Below the pieces are notes generated by a model, which was given only the letters and a program-made list of their open reading frames with translations, was not told where the DNA came from and searched no databases. Of a stretch of DNA of 12,029 nt, positions 11,403 to 12,029 are shown piece after piece. The stretch spans positions 4,134 through 16,162 of the forward strand of contig MU646747.1 of assembly GCA_026770585.1 (NCBI GenBank). The letters run 5' to 3'. Each line of letters begins with the position of its first letter. Positions within the stretch are counted from its first letter, which is position 1. This stretch comes from Baffinella frigidus (taxonomy: Eukaryota; Cryptophyceae; Cryptomonadales; Baffinellaceae). A program made the translations under genes and the position numbers.

Positions 11403-11602
11403 ACCGGAAGAGACCCAGATGTGACATGGTTTGATTTGATCTTCACAAAGAATAACCGCCTAGTCCCTACGGGTTTGCTGCCGTAGGGTCGTCCGCGAAC
11501 GAAAAAATTGCTTCCATCTTGATGCCAGAAGTCCTCAAGCCTGAGCCCCTTCAGGTCTTCACGCGTGAGGACTTACTAGAGCCGTTGATGGTCAAAACGG
11601 GG

Positions 11603-11706
11603 GTCTATATCTGGTTCTCTGCCATCCACCAGCCGCCAGATCTATATCTGGTTCTCTTCTGGAGGCTGGTGGATGGCTCCCGTGCGTCAACACTGAACCC
11701 TCAACC
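11603..11706. repeat. Hairpin and direct repeats around CCATCCACCAGCC
   Basis: GCCATCCACCAGCCGCCAG and CTGGAGGCTGGTGGATGGC form a hairpin (one mismatch). TCTATATCTGGTTCTCT occurs twice, 36 bases apart (11604, 11640). CTGGTGGATGGCTCCCGTGC and the next 21 bases (11666-11706) recur at 11883-11923. Confidence 0.88.
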
Positions 11707-11882
11707 GAATTGTCTGACCTACGGGTGGCGCTACGGTAGGAGGTGGCTGGCAAATTCTTGTGGGTGTGGCGTATCTATGATCGATGGACGGCTTATTTGG
11801 ACGTGACGGTAGCAACTTTTTGTACCGGCTTGTACCTTTTTGTACCGCCTTGTTACAGCCCGGTACTACTTTCGGGACTCTT

Positions 11883-11923
11883 CTGGTGGATGGCTCCCGT
11901 GCGTCAACACTGAACCCTCAACC
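11883..11923. repeat. Second copy of the 41-bp direct repeat
   Basis: Matches 11666-11706 exactly by eye, then both run into CGAA and heptamer-like DNA. Confidence 0.92.
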
Positions 11924-12029
11924 CCGAACCCTAAACTCTGAACCGTGAACCCCAACCATAAACCATGAACCCTGAACACTGAACCCTAAACCCTAAACCC
12001 TACACTCTGAACCGTGAACCCCAACCATA
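11905..12029. repeat. C-rich telomere-like tract (CCCTAAA type)
   Basis: AACCCTAAACCCT and variants such as GAACCGTGAACCCC. A 25-bp piece ending CCCCAACCATA appears at 11935-11959 and again at 12005-12029. Orientation is opposite to the G-rich arrays of 860-9350. Confidence 0.93.

Overview
The window reads as nuclear DNA of a photosynthetic protist or alga. Three things point there: many runs of the plant/algal telomere heptamer TTTAGGG and its variants, a eukaryotic-type class I ribonucleotide reductase (RNR) gene cut into small GC-rich exons by GT-AG introns, and several families of small inverted-repeat elements. A prasinophyte-like green alga and a dinoflagellate are both possible. All eight visible acceptors read AG|G, which is typical of dinoflagellates but not proof. 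I cannot name a species.

The main gene lies on the minus strand and is almost invisible as open reading frames. Joining nine exons (10102-9740, 8028-7891, 6297-6190, 5170-5103, 4678-4615, 4022-3961, 2772-2667, 1495-1415, 830-720) gives 367 codons with no frame error. They encode the N-terminal part of the ribonucleoside-diphosphate reductase large subunit (RNR1/RRM1). After an extra leader of about 79 residues, the protein aligns without any gap to human RRM1 as I remember it, with a constant offset of 79. Asp136 matches Asp57 of the activity site, Cys297 matches redox Cys218, and the last codon, Gln367, matches Gln288. The gene continues beyond base 1.

The introns are the surprise. They are built from (i) heptamer arrays (TTTAGGG, TGTAGGG, TTTGGGG, TTTATGG and others), (ii) short inverted-repeat transposon-like elements, and (iii) many partial direct copies of the flanking exon edges, with the splice site included. 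Copies of an exon's 3' edge plus donor lie just downstream of that exon. Copies of an exon's 5' edge plus acceptor lie just upstream of it. Two element families have inserted inside such exon copies, and the intact exon shows the empty site and so the target duplication.

Right of the gene (10103-10582) is a probable divergent promoter. From 10583 on the plus strand there is a candidate acidic first exon of an unrecognised gene. The rest (10805-12029) is non-coding as far as I can tell. It holds a 48-bp-arm inverted-repeat element, a second copy of an element also found in intron 1, direct repeats, and a C-rich telomere-like tract at the right edge.
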